A program made the translations under genes and the position numbers. From Streptomyces sp. WM4235 (lineage in GTDB: Bacteria > Actinomycetota > Actinomycetes > Streptomycetales > Streptomycetaceae), in contig NZ_LGDE01000089.1 in the NCBI RefSeq assembly GCF_001279725.1, positions 1-5,303 of the forward strand: DNA of 5,303 nt, read 5' to 3'. Below the pieces are notes generated by a model. It worked only from the letters and a program-made list of their open reading frames with translations, made no database searches and was not told the origin of the DNA. Below, one piece after another: positions 1 to 5,181 of the stretch (its first letter is position 1; each line of letters starts with the position of its first letter).

Positions 1-1184
1 CCCGCCATGCCGGCGCGCTGCCGCGGCACGGCGGAGGTGGCGGCGGAGACAAGGACGGGCGTGCCCAGGCCCACCCCGAGACCGGTGACGACCAGCCCCC
101 AGGTGAGCGATGTCGCGCTCGCGCCCTCCGACATACCGGCGCGCAGCAGGAGCATGCCCGCCGCCACCAGCAGCAGACCCAGCCCGATGGGCAGGCGCGG
201 GGAGAGCCGCTGGATGTGCCGGCCGGTCACGGCCGAGACGAGGAACGACGCGGCCGCGAGCGGGGTCAGAGCGAGACCCGCCCCGATGGGAGCGAGTCCG
301 GCCAGGGACTGCAGCCACAGCGACACGAGCGCCAGGCAGCCGAAGGCGCTGGCCTGCAGGAGAAGCGCGCCGGTCAACAGCCCGGCGAAGGAGGCGTTGC
401 GCAGCAGCGCCAGGTCCAGTATCGGGGTTTCGCCGCGGTGGACCGTGCGGTGTTCCACCACCACGAAGGCCACGAGGGCGAGCGCGGCGACAGCGTAGGA
501 GACAAGGGTGCCAGGCGAGCCCCAGCCGTCGTCGGACCCGCGGATGAGTCCGTAAACGAGGGCGCCGGCGGCCACGCTGAAGGTCGCGGCCCCGGGGAAG
601 TCGATGCGGTTCTTCCGGCCGACCGCGACCGGCCGGTCGGCAGCCATGAAGCGCCGGGACAGAACGATGGCTACGACCGCGACGGGCAGGTTGATCCAGA
701 AGATCACGGGCCAGCTGATGCGCTGCGTCAGGACGCCGCCCAGCAGCGGACCCACCGCCGCTGCGGCCCCGTTGGTCGCACCCCACAGCCCGAAGGCCGT
801 ACCGCGGTCCGGCCCCTGGTAGGAGGCGAGCAGCAGAGCGGGAGCGGTGGCGAACATGGCGGCTCCGCCGATGCCCTGCACAGCCCGGGCTGCGATGAGC
901 ACGCCGGCATCGGGAGCGACGCCGCACACGAGCGAGGCCATGGCGAACAGTGCGAGCCCGCCCACATAGGCTCGCCGGTGCCCATAGCGGTCGGCGAAAG
1001 CGCCGGCAGCGAGCAGCAGCGCCGCCAGAGCCAGCGCGTAGGCGTCGATGACCCACTGCAGCGACGCGAAGGACGCGCCGAGGTCACGGGCCATGCTGGG
1101 CAGCGCCACGTTCACGATGGTGACGTCCACCAGCAGGATGCACGCGCCGAGACAGACCGCTGTGAGCGGTCCCCACTTACGCAT
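1..1184 (-). CDS. MFS drug exporter, DHA2 (14-TMS) type, C-terminus cut by window
   Basis: Translating the minus strand from the ATG at 1184-1182 gives 394 open residues running off the window start. The protein is a proton-driven efflux permease of the inner membrane, DHA2 (EmrB/QacA-like) type. Seen in sequence: TM1 with the family signature LDVTIVNVALP (about residues 18-29), the MFS loop motif GAFADRYGHRR (61-71), and a motif C-like antiporter segment in TM5 with GPLLGG (145-150). A series of hydrophobic segments follows as far as residue 385; about 11-12 helices are visible, and the missing C-terminus would supply the rest. The start is supported by GGAGA at 1192-1196, 7 nt upstream. It is divergent from the Lrp-type gene at 1311, which likely regulates it. 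The substrate cannot be read from sequence; antibiotic or toxic-metabolite export is the family norm. Confidence 0.93.
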   Translation of the reverse strand, partial: MRKWGPLTAVCLGACILLVDVTIVNVALPSMARDLGASFASLQWVIDAYALALAALLLAAGAFADRYGHRRAYVGGLALFAMASLVCGVAPDAGVLIAARAVQGIGGAAMFATAPALLLASYQGPDRGTAFGLWGATNGAAAAVGPLLGGVLTQRISWPVIFWINLPVAVVAIVLSRRFMAADRPVAVGRKNRIDFPGAATFSVAAGALVYGLIRGSDDGWGSPGTLVSYAVAALALVAFVVVEHRTVHRGETPILDLALLRNASFAGLLTGALLLQASAFGCLALVSLWLQSLAGLAPIGAGLALTPLAAASFLVSAVTGRHIQRLSPRLPIGLGLLLVAAGMLLLRAGMSEGASATSLTWGLVVTGLGVGLGTPVLVSAATSAVPRQRAGMA

Positions 1185-1191
1185 GTTGTCA

Positions 1192-1196
1192 TCTCC
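1192..1196 (-). promoter_or_regulatory. Ribosome binding site of the MFS exporter gene
   Basis: GGAGA on the minus strand lies 7 nt before the ATG at 1184-1182. It fixes the start of the exporter gene, and the first residues (MRKWGPLTAV) run straight into TM1. Confidence 0.75.
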
Positions 1197-1214
1197 ATTC
1201 AGGGATCGAAGAAC

Positions 1215-1232
1215 GGACCGAATCCTCGGTCC
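1215..1232. promoter_or_regulatory. Perfect 7-bp inverted repeat in the divergent intergenic region
   Basis: GGACCGA-ATCC-TCGGTCC is a perfect 7-bp inverted repeat with a 4-nt spacer. It lies about 30 nt upstream of the exporter start codon and about 80 nt upstream of the regulator start. It could be an operator for the adjacent Lrp/AsnC-type regulator, or a small hairpin in the exporter mRNA leader. The repeat is seen directly; the role is inferred from position only. Confidence 0.45.
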
Positions 1233-1242
1233 TCGACCACTG

Positions 1243-1303
1243 TTGACGGCGTGTGCGCGATCAGATAACTCGCACGGCCAAATTTGCACGCATTCCCTAG
1301 AAT
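1243..1303 (+). promoter_or_regulatory. Putative promoter region of the Lrp/AsnC-type gene, with palindromic elements
   Basis: TAGAAT at 1298-1303 fits the actinobacterial -10 pattern TAnnnT and ends 7 nt before the GTG at 1311, so transcription would begin at or next to the start codon (leaderless mRNA). No good -35 lies 17-18 nt upstream of it. An alternative, weaker promoter is TTGACG (1243-1248) with TAACTC (1266-1271), spacing 17. Two symmetric elements overlap the region: GTGCG at 1253-1257 pairs with CGCAC at 1271-1275, and CAAATTTG at 1279-1286 is an 8-bp palindrome that is AT-rich against a GC-rich background. An AT-rich core with dyad symmetry is typical of Lrp-family sites, so autoregulation is plausible. 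Confidence 0.4.
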
Positions 1304-1310
1304 CGATGTC

Positions 1311-2348
1311 GTGAAGACGTATCTCGACAGTCCCGACCGTGTGGGGCACTACCTCACCGATGAAGACCTGGCCCTGGCACACGCCCTCCAGCTCAACGGC
1401 CGAGCCTCCTTCACCGAGATCGCGGCCGTGCTCGGCGTCTCCGACCAGACCGCGGCTCGCCGCTTTACCCGCCTGCGCACCACCGGGAAACTGCGCGTGC
1501 TGGGTCTGACCGACCCGTTCCGGCTGGGGGACTTGTCATGGTTCGTGCGCGTGCGGTGCACTCCGGACGCATCCGCCTCCATCGGCTCGGCACTGGCCCG
1601 ACGCACGGACACCACCTGGGTCAACCTCACCTCGGGGGGAACGGAGACGATGGCCGCGGTTCGCACCCGCGGCCCCGGCCTGGAGGAGCCCTTCCTGGTG
1701 CAGAAGCTGCCCCGCACCCCCCGGGTGGTCGACGTCTCCGCGCACTGCGTCCTGCATGTGTTCTTCGGCCAGGACCTCGGCTTCATCAACAAGAGCGGAC
1801 CGCTGACCGACGCGCAGGTCGCCGCGCTGACCCCGCGGCCAACGGACGGCGGGTGGACAGCCGGCTCGGAACCCGTCGTGCTGGACGACCGCGACCGACT
1901 GCTGCTCGACCTGCTGGCCCGCGACGGAAGGGCCCCGGTGGGTGAACTGGCCGCGGCCACCAAGCTGTCCGAGTCCACAGTGCGCCGCCGCATCAACGAT
2001 CTACACGCCGAAGGCGTGCTGTACTTCGACGTGGACTACCACCCCGACGTCCTGCACCGAAAGCTCAGGATCGCGCTCTGGCTGGAGATCGACCCCGCGC
2101 GGCTGGCCGAGGCGGGCGAGGCCCTGGCGGCGCATCCCGAGGTGTCCTTCGCCGCGGCGGTGACCGGCGCGACGAACCTGTACGCGAGCATCCAGGTGGA
2201 GTCGGCGCAACTCTTGTACCGCTACCTGACCCAGACTGTGTCCGGACTGCCCGGACTGCGGCACACAGTGACCACGCCCATCCACCGAACCCTCAAGGGC
2301 CCGGGCCCATACCCGCTGCCACCGGAACTACAACTGAGCGTGTTGTGA
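1311..2348 (+). CDS. Tandem-domain Lrp/AsnC family transcriptional regulator
   Basis: A 345-residue protein, about twice the usual 150-170 of Lrp/AsnC regulators, built as HTH-RAM-HTH-RAM. The first winged HTH is at about residues 15-65 (DEDLALAHAL, then FTEIAAVLGVSDQTAARRF). A RAM-like sensor half follows at about 75-155. The second HTH is at about 191-240 (DDRDRLLLDLLARDGRAPVGELAAATKLSESTVRRRI). The second RAM is at about 250-330, with the conserved turn VTGATNLYASIQV and the closing segment LPGLRHTVTTPIHRTLK. RAM domains in this family usually bind amino acids or other small ligands. I chose GTG 1311 because a -10-like TAGAAT ends 7 nt upstream, suggesting a leaderless mRNA. TTG at 1284 is an in-frame alternative (354 residues) but has no RBS and sits inside a palindrome. 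It is divergent from the exporter, its likely target. Confidence 0.9.
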   Translation: MKTYLDSPDRVGHYLTDEDLALAHALQLNGRASFTEIAAVLGVSDQTAARRFTRLRTTGKLRVLGLTDPFRLGDLSWFVRVRCTPDASASIGSALARRTDTTWVNLTSGGTETMAAVRTRGPGLEEPFLVQKLPRTPRVVDVSAHCVLHVFFGQDLGFINKSGPLTDAQVAALTPRPTDGGWTAGSEPVVLDDRDRLLLDLLARDGRAPVGELAAATKLSESTVRRRINDLHAEGVLYFDVDYHPDVLHRKLRIALWLEIDPARLAEAGEALAAHPEVSFAAAVTGATNLYASIQVESAQLLYRYLTQTVSGLPGLRHTVTTPIHRTLKGPGPYPLPPELQLSVL

Positions 2349-2392
2349 TGCTCTGGCCTCGAACGCTGCCATGCACGTGATCACTCGTTCGG

Positions 2393-2461
2393 GACCCGCA
2401 CGTATGTGATGTCGCCGCACCACTTCTCATTCAACTCCTCGGCACAGACGTCACGTTGGAC
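2393..2461 (-). mobile_element. IS3-family transposase fragment
   Basis: About 23 codons read VQRDVCAEELNEKWCGDITY and then VRV. NxKWxGDITY is the hallmark around the first catalytic Asp of the IS3-family OrfB DDE integrase core, usually preceded by RDF-A-E--N. Everything downstream is lost: after VRV come three unrelated residues and a stop at 2381-2383. The piece continues in frame from the phosphatase remnant, so an IS insertion followed by deletion is the simplest history. The motif match is from memory of the family, without alignment; at this length chance similarity cannot be fully excluded. Confidence 0.5.
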
Positions 2462-2757
2462 GAGTTCCGGTGCGGCGACCAGGGCGTCGGTGAGTGCTTG
2501 GGCGTCGTTGTGGTGCGTGTGAACGAGGGTGTTGAGGACGGCGGGGTCCATCTGGTCGTGGACGCCGTCGCTGATGAGGATCACCAGGTGGCCCTTGGGG
2601 ATCGGGGCTTCGTTGCGGGCCGCGATGGAGAGGTCGCTGAAGCTGACGGCCGAGGGTGTCGTGCAGGGTCTGCGCGACCTCGCCCGGCTCCTCACTGATC
2701 TTGAGCACGTGCAGGGGGCCGACCGGGCGTCCTCCACCGACGTCGGGGCCGCGTGCG
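2462..2757 (-). pseudogene. PP2C-like protein phosphatase remnant, frame-broken and truncated
   Basis: The best part (2462-2638) includes APIPKGHLVILISDGVHDQM followed by a helical stretch ending in ALVAAPEL. GH-LILxSDGVxD is the typical late PP2C motif in which the Asp binds metal, and the following helix (NDAQALTDALV) also fits the family. The expected last strand with the DDATVVVV-like metal motif is missing, replaced by the IS3 fragment. Upstream, a coding-like stretch in another frame (about 2640-2757, with HARGPDVGGGRPVGPLHVL) may be the preceding part after a frameshift near 2640. The N-terminal half and a start codon are absent. It is most likely nonfunctional. Confidence 0.45.
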
Positions 2758-2804
2758 TGTCGAACCAATGTTCCAGACCTGCAGAGCGTCAACAACGCTC
2801 GTGA

Positions 2805-2936
2805 TCAACACACCCGGGCCGCGACCCGCTCCACGAGGAACCGCAGTCGCTCGTCCACCGTGCCCCAGACATCGCCGGTGTGGTCGTCCAGCGCTGCAGC
2901 GGCCCTGAGGACGAGCCGACCGACGCGCGCCTCCAC
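2805..2936 (-). pseudogene. Short unknown helical coding remnant
   Basis: About 43 residues with coding-like composition: VEARVGRLVLRAAAAL, then DDHTGDVWGTVDERLRFLVE, then RVAARVC and a TGA at 2805-2807. It looks like two amphipathic helices. No family was recognised. The reading frame stays open upstream to 3080, but there it overlaps the tail of the DUF6233-like gene and loses coding character. A start could be GTG at 2936-2934 or an ATG at 2984-2982; neither has a convincing RBS. It may be part of the same decayed gene as the phosphatase remnant, or a separate small gene. Confidence 0.3.
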
Positions 2937-3031
2937 GTCCTGCGATGAACCACACCGCCTTCGACTGACACAACCCACCGGCATCCAGAACCACAGCGGC
3001 ATGACAGTCGACGGTGCTGCTGAAAGGGCGA

Positions 3032-3382
3032 TCAACTGTCGAGTATTCCCAGTTCGCTGTCGGGTCGGCACAGTGGACACGCGATAGCGGACGGCACCGT
3101 GCGCAGTACCTCAAGGATCATGTCGCGGGTGGCGGCGCGGCCGCGGCTGGTGACTTTGCAGGCGCCGGTGTGGACGCGGTCGGGGTGTCGGGCGGCGCCG
3201 ATGCCGTATTCGATCCACCATCGGGGTGGTTCCGGTGGCGGCAGGCGGCGAGCGCGCTGTTCGTCTGCGGCTCGAACCGCGGTGATTCTTTCGTCGACGC
3301 GGGCGAGGGTGAGCTCCAGCCAGCGGCGTATGACCAGGAGTTGGTCCAGGGCCGGTGGCAGGGGCAGGAGTGGGTCCTGCAT
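3032..3382 (-). CDS. DUF6233-like protein, 116 aa, putative Cys/His metal site
   Basis: The protein is small, soluble and has no signal peptide. Residues 11-48 form a helical, charged segment (LLVIRRWLELTLARVDERI...). A Pro-rich linker (48-53) leads to a conserved-looking core WWIEYGIGAARHPDRVHTGAC (55-75) and a C-terminal CPLCRPDSELGILD (102-115). This layout, with VHxGxC and then CxxCRPDxxLGILD, matches my recollection of the Streptomyces DUF6233 family; no biochemical function is known to me. His71, Cys75, Cys102 and Cys105 could bind zinc, which is inference. The ATG at 3382-3380 lies only 5 nt after the stop of the upstream gene, with only a distant GAGG before it, so translation is probably coupled. 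An open frame extends further upstream, but that is a shadow of the neighbour. Confidence 0.75.
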   Translation of the reverse strand: MQDPLLPLPPALDQLLVIRRWLELTLARVDERITAVRAADEQRARRLPPPEPPRWWIEYGIGAARHPDRVHTGACKVTSRGRAATRDMILEVLRTVPSAIACPLCRPDSELGILDS

Positions 3383-3387
3383 GGCGT

Positions 3388-3747
3388 CTACGCCGCCTCG
3401 GCCACTTCGATGCGGGTTTCGGTGGGGCGGGTCTGCTTCTTGAGCCGCATACGGGCGTCCACGAGGTGCTCGCGTGGGACGGACGCCCAGTGGGGGTGGT
3501 CGGCGACGGCGACGGCGATCGACAGTTCCCGGATCTCGACCCACATCCGGTCGACCGTCTCCTTCTGTTCGTCGCTCCAGCCGGGGCTGTCGGGGACGTC
3601 GCCGCGGTGGGAGAACCCTTCACCGCGCTTCCAGCCGGTCTGGGGTTCCACGCTCCAGGGCAGGTCGGCGAGGTAGGCGCGGTGTTCGGCGTGGGCGCGG
3701 TGGAGGCGCTCCTGGAGCTGGAGGAGGTCGTCGGGGAAGGGGCTCTC
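3388..3747 (-). CDS. Conserved-looking hypothetical protein, start codon missing or non-standard
   Basis: Coding character begins near SPFPDDLLQLQERLHRAHAE and runs 119 residues to a TAG at 3390-3388. Seen: a helical N-terminal segment (6-29), a middle part with LPWSVEPQTGWKRG (29-42), GWSDEQKETVDRMWVEIREL (56-75) and ADHPHWASVPREH (82-94), then a basic helix (95-107). I have seen similar small Streptomyces proteins but know no function. The start is a problem: an RBS-like AAGAGGG at 3760-3754 is followed 6 nt later by GAG (3747-3745), one base from GTG, and no in-frame ATG, GTG or TTG lies between there and ATG 3984-3982. The upstream extension is Pro/Arg-rich and looks noncoding. The gene may therefore be inactive, use an unusual start, or begin at 3984. 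It is the first gene of a pair with the DUF6233-like protein. Confidence 0.6.
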   Translation of the reverse strand, partial: ESPFPDDLLQLQERLHRAHAEHRAYLADLPWSVEPQTGWKRGEGFSHRGDVPDSPGWSDEQKETVDRMWVEIRELSIAVAVADHPHWASVPREHLVDARMRLKKQTRPTETRIEVAEAA

Positions 3748-4043
3748 GTCGGTCCCTCTTGAATCGTAAACCTGTTCGATTCTGTGAGGGAAGTCGGCGC
3801 TCCGGTTCGTGACCCGTTCGGCAGACAGACGTGCGGGCCGGCGGCAAGGTCGGGTGGCGCGACGCGGGTAGGCGCCGTGAGCTGGAGGAGGGGGTCGAGG
3901 AGGAGGTGGCGGTCGTGGCGCGCCGCGCGCCCGATGGACAGGCGGTTCGCCTGCCCTGTCCCCGCCGCATGTCGCATGTCGCATGAATGACCCTTCCGGC
4001 CGTCCGTCGTTGTCACGGCAGACGATCACGGGAGGCCGATTCG
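3748..4043. other. Intergenic region between divergent small genes
   Basis: No gene was recognised. On the minus strand, TACGAT (3768-3763) matches the -10 pattern upstream of the 119-residue protein, but no matching -35 is clear. A minus-strand frame from the ATG at 4016-4014 has G/C-rich third positions down to about 3810 but shows no known motif and then runs on as a shadow. A short direct repeat of GCATGTC occurs twice (3967-3980) with a third partial copy to 3985. No convincing promoter for the plus-strand secreted protein could be placed. Confidence 0.4.
4030..4035 (+). promoter_or_regulatory. Strong ribosome binding site before ATG 4044
   Basis: GGGAGG with 8 nt to the ATG at 4044-4046 is close to ideal. 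It points to ATG 4044 as the original start of the secreted protein, although that frame meets a TAG nine codons later. Confidence 0.7.
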
Positions 4044-4562
4044 ATGCGCGGTACCAGGTCCGCGGCGAGGTAGGGGGTCACGGCCGCGGTGACGGTGACC
4101 GCCATCGCCGCGCTGGGAATGTCAGCGCCGGCGCAGGCCGCCGAGGCCTGCAAGACGAGCTCCAAGAGCATCGACACCCCCACCTACAGCGGCCCCTGGC
4201 CCGACAACTGGAAATTCACCGTCAAGGCCTGCGCGAAGCGTTCCGGCGGCCGGGTCGCGCACTGGGCGAAGGTGTCCTGGGACCTGCCCGCGAGCGTCTT
4301 CACCCCCGGTGGCATCTTCAACGCCCCCGGCACCGGCATGAGCGTGACCGGGAAGCGGCCCGGCCGGGCGGCCGGCCTGACGCGATGGACCGACCTGCGC
4401 GAGCGGCTCGACCAGGCACGCGACGGGTCGGTGACCACCCCGTCGTTCACGATCGGCCACGGCGGCGGTCAGGCCGTGACCGCCGTGGTGGTGGAGCTCG
4501 ATTGGAAGAACGACGACAAGGCACCCGTCCGGTACGCCTTCACCACATCACCGAAGGTCTGA
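4044..4562 (+). pseudogene. Small secreted protein with an in-frame TAG inside its signal peptide
   Basis: From the well-placed RBS and ATG 4044 the frame reads MRGTRSAAR, then TAG (4071-4073), then GVTAAVTVTAIAALGMSAPA and QAAEAC. This is a complete signal peptide: Arg-rich n-region, hydrophobic core, Ala-x-Ala cleavage near AQA|AEA. The stop separates n-region from core. Without the stop the preprotein would be 172 residues. The uninterrupted part from GTG 4089 encodes 157 residues but lacks the basic n-region. The mature part, about 139 residues, has two early Cys (21 and 48 counted from GTG 4089) that could form a disulfide, a Trp-rich start (SGPWPDNWKF) and a Lys/Trp-containing end. No family recognised. 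It may be a recent nonsense mutant, or be translated from GTG 4089 using the G-rich 4073-4077 as RBS. The reading frame beyond the stop is intact, so decay, if any, is recent. Confidence 0.6.
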
Positions 4563-4580
4563 TCGCCTCGACGGAGCACG

Positions 4581-4620
4581 CCTGCGCCCGGCACCTGTGA
4601 GGAGAGGTGCCGGGCGCGGG
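4581..4620. terminator. Strong GC-rich hairpin between convergent genes, likely bidirectional terminator
   Basis: GCGCCCGGCACCT (4584-4596) pairs perfectly with AGGTGCCGGGCGC (4605-4617), a 13-bp stem with an 8-nt loop. One T-G wobble and two more pairs extend it to 16 bp. It begins 18 nt after the stop of the secreted protein and ends 20 nt before the stop of the convergent gene. It lacks a U-run, which is common for actinobacterial terminators. Confidence 0.85.
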
Positions 4621-4640
4621 TGCGTCGCAGGTGGGGTCAG

Positions 4641-4910
4641 TCAGCCGGCTTTCTTGCCGGGATCGCCCGGAATGCCGTCGAACTGCTCGATGTTGCCCAC
4701 CGCGGTCGCGAGTTCGCGCCCGCCGCCGTCGCGCCGGATGTAGGCGAGCCGCACGCGGCGAGTCCCTCGGTGGGTGGGGACTTCTTCGACGACCACGGCC
4801 ATGAGCCTGCCCACGGTGCCCGAGGCGATGTCTCGGACCTGATGCCCGAGGAGCGCGTGGTCCTGGTGGCCGAGTCCGAGGCCGAGGCAGGGGTCCGTGC
4901 TCACGCCCAT
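4641..4910 (-). CDS. Hypothetical protein, 89 aa
   Basis: Starts at ATG 4910-4908 with GGGAGA at 4922-4917, 6 nt upstream. The core reads HQVRDIASGTVGRLMAVVVE (23-42), THRGTRRVRLAYIRRDGGGRELAT (46-69), then a tail ending in GDPGKKAG. The alternating hydrophobic stretches suggest a small beta-rich fold. The pattern, a D-x-A-S/T-G-x-x-G-x-x-M turn followed by a strand and a GGGRE turn, resembles small uncharacterised Streptomyces proteins I have seen; no function is known to me. No signal peptide or membrane segment. The first 10 nt overlap the end of the tiny ORF at 4901-5017, suggesting coupled translation. The open frame continues upstream of 4910, but that part is Pro/Arg-rich and noncoding in character. 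Confidence 0.65.
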   Translation of the reverse strand: MGVSTDPCLGLGLGHQDHALLGHQVRDIASGTVGRLMAVVVEEVPTHRGTRRVRLAYIRRDGGGRELATAVGNIEQFDGIPGDPGKKAG

Positions 4911-5017
4911 GGCCGGTCTCCCGCCGTCGCGTGACTGCCTGCGGTCGGGGGGTTCGGTGCGTGTCGGGCGTGCGTCGCGTCGCGTCCGTGGGGGGGCGGG
5001 GGTCGGTGGGCGGTCAT
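4901..5017 (-). CDS. Possible small ORF (38 aa) coupled to the 89-aa gene
   Basis: ATG at 5017-5015 is preceded by GGAGG (5029-5025) with an ideal 7-nt gap, the best RBS in this part of the window. The product, MTAHRPPPPHGRDATHARHA and so on to RPWA, is Pro/His/Ala-rich with no known motif. Its TGA (4903-4901) lies inside the first codons of the 89-residue gene, a 10-nt overlap that would allow ribosomes to reinitiate. It could be a leader peptide controlling the downstream gene, a real small protein, or the former N-terminus of the downstream protein after a frameshift. The strong RBS is seen; the rest is inference. Confidence 0.4.
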   Translation of the reverse strand: MTAHRPPPPHGRDATHARHAPNPPTAGSHATAGDRPWA

Positions 5018-5136
5018 GGTCGGGCCTCCATCGGGGTGGCGTCGGATGCTGTCCCAACGGCACCGCGCCGGCCGACCCTCTCGAACATGACGAACCGGCA
5101 TCCGGTCTCGCCGTGCGGTACTGACGAATTGACCAT
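5014..5136 (-). CDS. Speculative small ORF (40 aa) overlapping the next start
   Basis: ATG at 5136-5134 opens 40 codons (MVNSSVPHGETGCRFVMFER, ending MEARP). Its stop overlaps the start of the 38-residue ORF as ATGA, a classic coupling arrangement. Against it: there is no good RBS (only AAAG-like bases), about a quarter of third positions are A or T, and it occupies the likely promoter region of the divergent regulator. It is listed because of the overlap geometry only. Confidence 0.2.
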   Translation of the reverse strand: MVNSSVPHGETGCRFVMFERVGRRGAVGTASDATPMEARP

Positions 5137-5144
5137 TGCTTTAG

Positions 5145-5174
5145 CTGACGGCCCGTAGGCGCTGCCCCTACCGT
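5145..5174 (+). promoter_or_regulatory. Putative promoter and operator of the HTH-type gene
   Basis: CTGACG (5145-5150), an 18-nt spacer and TACCGT (5169-5174) make a plausible promoter. The -10 ends 7 nt before ATG 5182, so the mRNA would be leaderless, and no RBS is visible. GTAGG (5155-5159) and CCTAC (5167-5171) form an inverted repeat overlapping the -10, suggesting an operator. An alternative -35 is TTGACC at 5129-5134, but no -10 is properly spaced from it. Confidence 0.35.
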
Positions 5175-5181
5175 GACGGTC

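Larger units (their letters stand above)
2349..3031. other. Gene-poor degenerate stretch
   Basis: No intact gene was found here on either strand. The minus strand carries three coding-like remnants in different frames: a helical piece (2805-2936), a PP2C-like phosphatase piece (about 2462-2757) and an IS3 transposase piece (2393-2461). Plus-strand open frames lack recognisable motifs and look like shadows. No strong terminator hairpin follows the regulator gene at 2348; only the short palindrome GTGATCAC at 2377-2384 was noticed. Confidence 0.55.

Noticed and set aside
216..1268. Long plus-strand open frame of 350 codons, rich in Gly/Glu/His/Arg
   Set aside because: It is the antisense shadow of the MFS exporter gene, which has clear family motifs, an RBS and membrane segments on the minus strand.
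1349..1996. Minus-strand open frame rich in Ser/Arg opposite the regulator
   Set aside because: Shadow of the Lrp/AsnC-type gene; no motif and low-complexity composition.
2960..3010. Weak inverted repeat (GACTG...CAGTC) after the DUF6233-like gene, considered as a terminator or IS end
   Set aside because: Only 5 bp pair, over a long imperfect loop, so it is not convincing as either.
3967..3987. Short tandem repeat of GCATGTC, two full copies and one partial
   Set aside because: Too short and too few copies to call a functional repeat or attachment site.
3111..4016. Minus-strand open frame of 301 codons
   Set aside because: From about 3750 down it is a Pro/Arg/Thr-rich out-of-frame reading of the 119-residue and DUF6233-like genes. 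The part above 3810 has some coding-like codons but no motif and no terminator of its own.
3983..4600. Plus-strand open frame of 205 codons across the secreted-protein gene
   Set aside because: An Arg/Gly-rich out-of-frame reading; the real frame has a signal peptide and balanced composition.
4972..4986. Three tandem copies of GCGTC
   Set aside because: Simple-sequence repeat expected by chance at this GC content.
4990..5010. G-runs (7 G, C, 5 G, then GGTGGG) that could form a G-quadruplex
   Set aside because: G-runs are frequent in such GC-rich DNA, and here they are the complement of Pro codons in a possible small ORF; position alone does not support a role.
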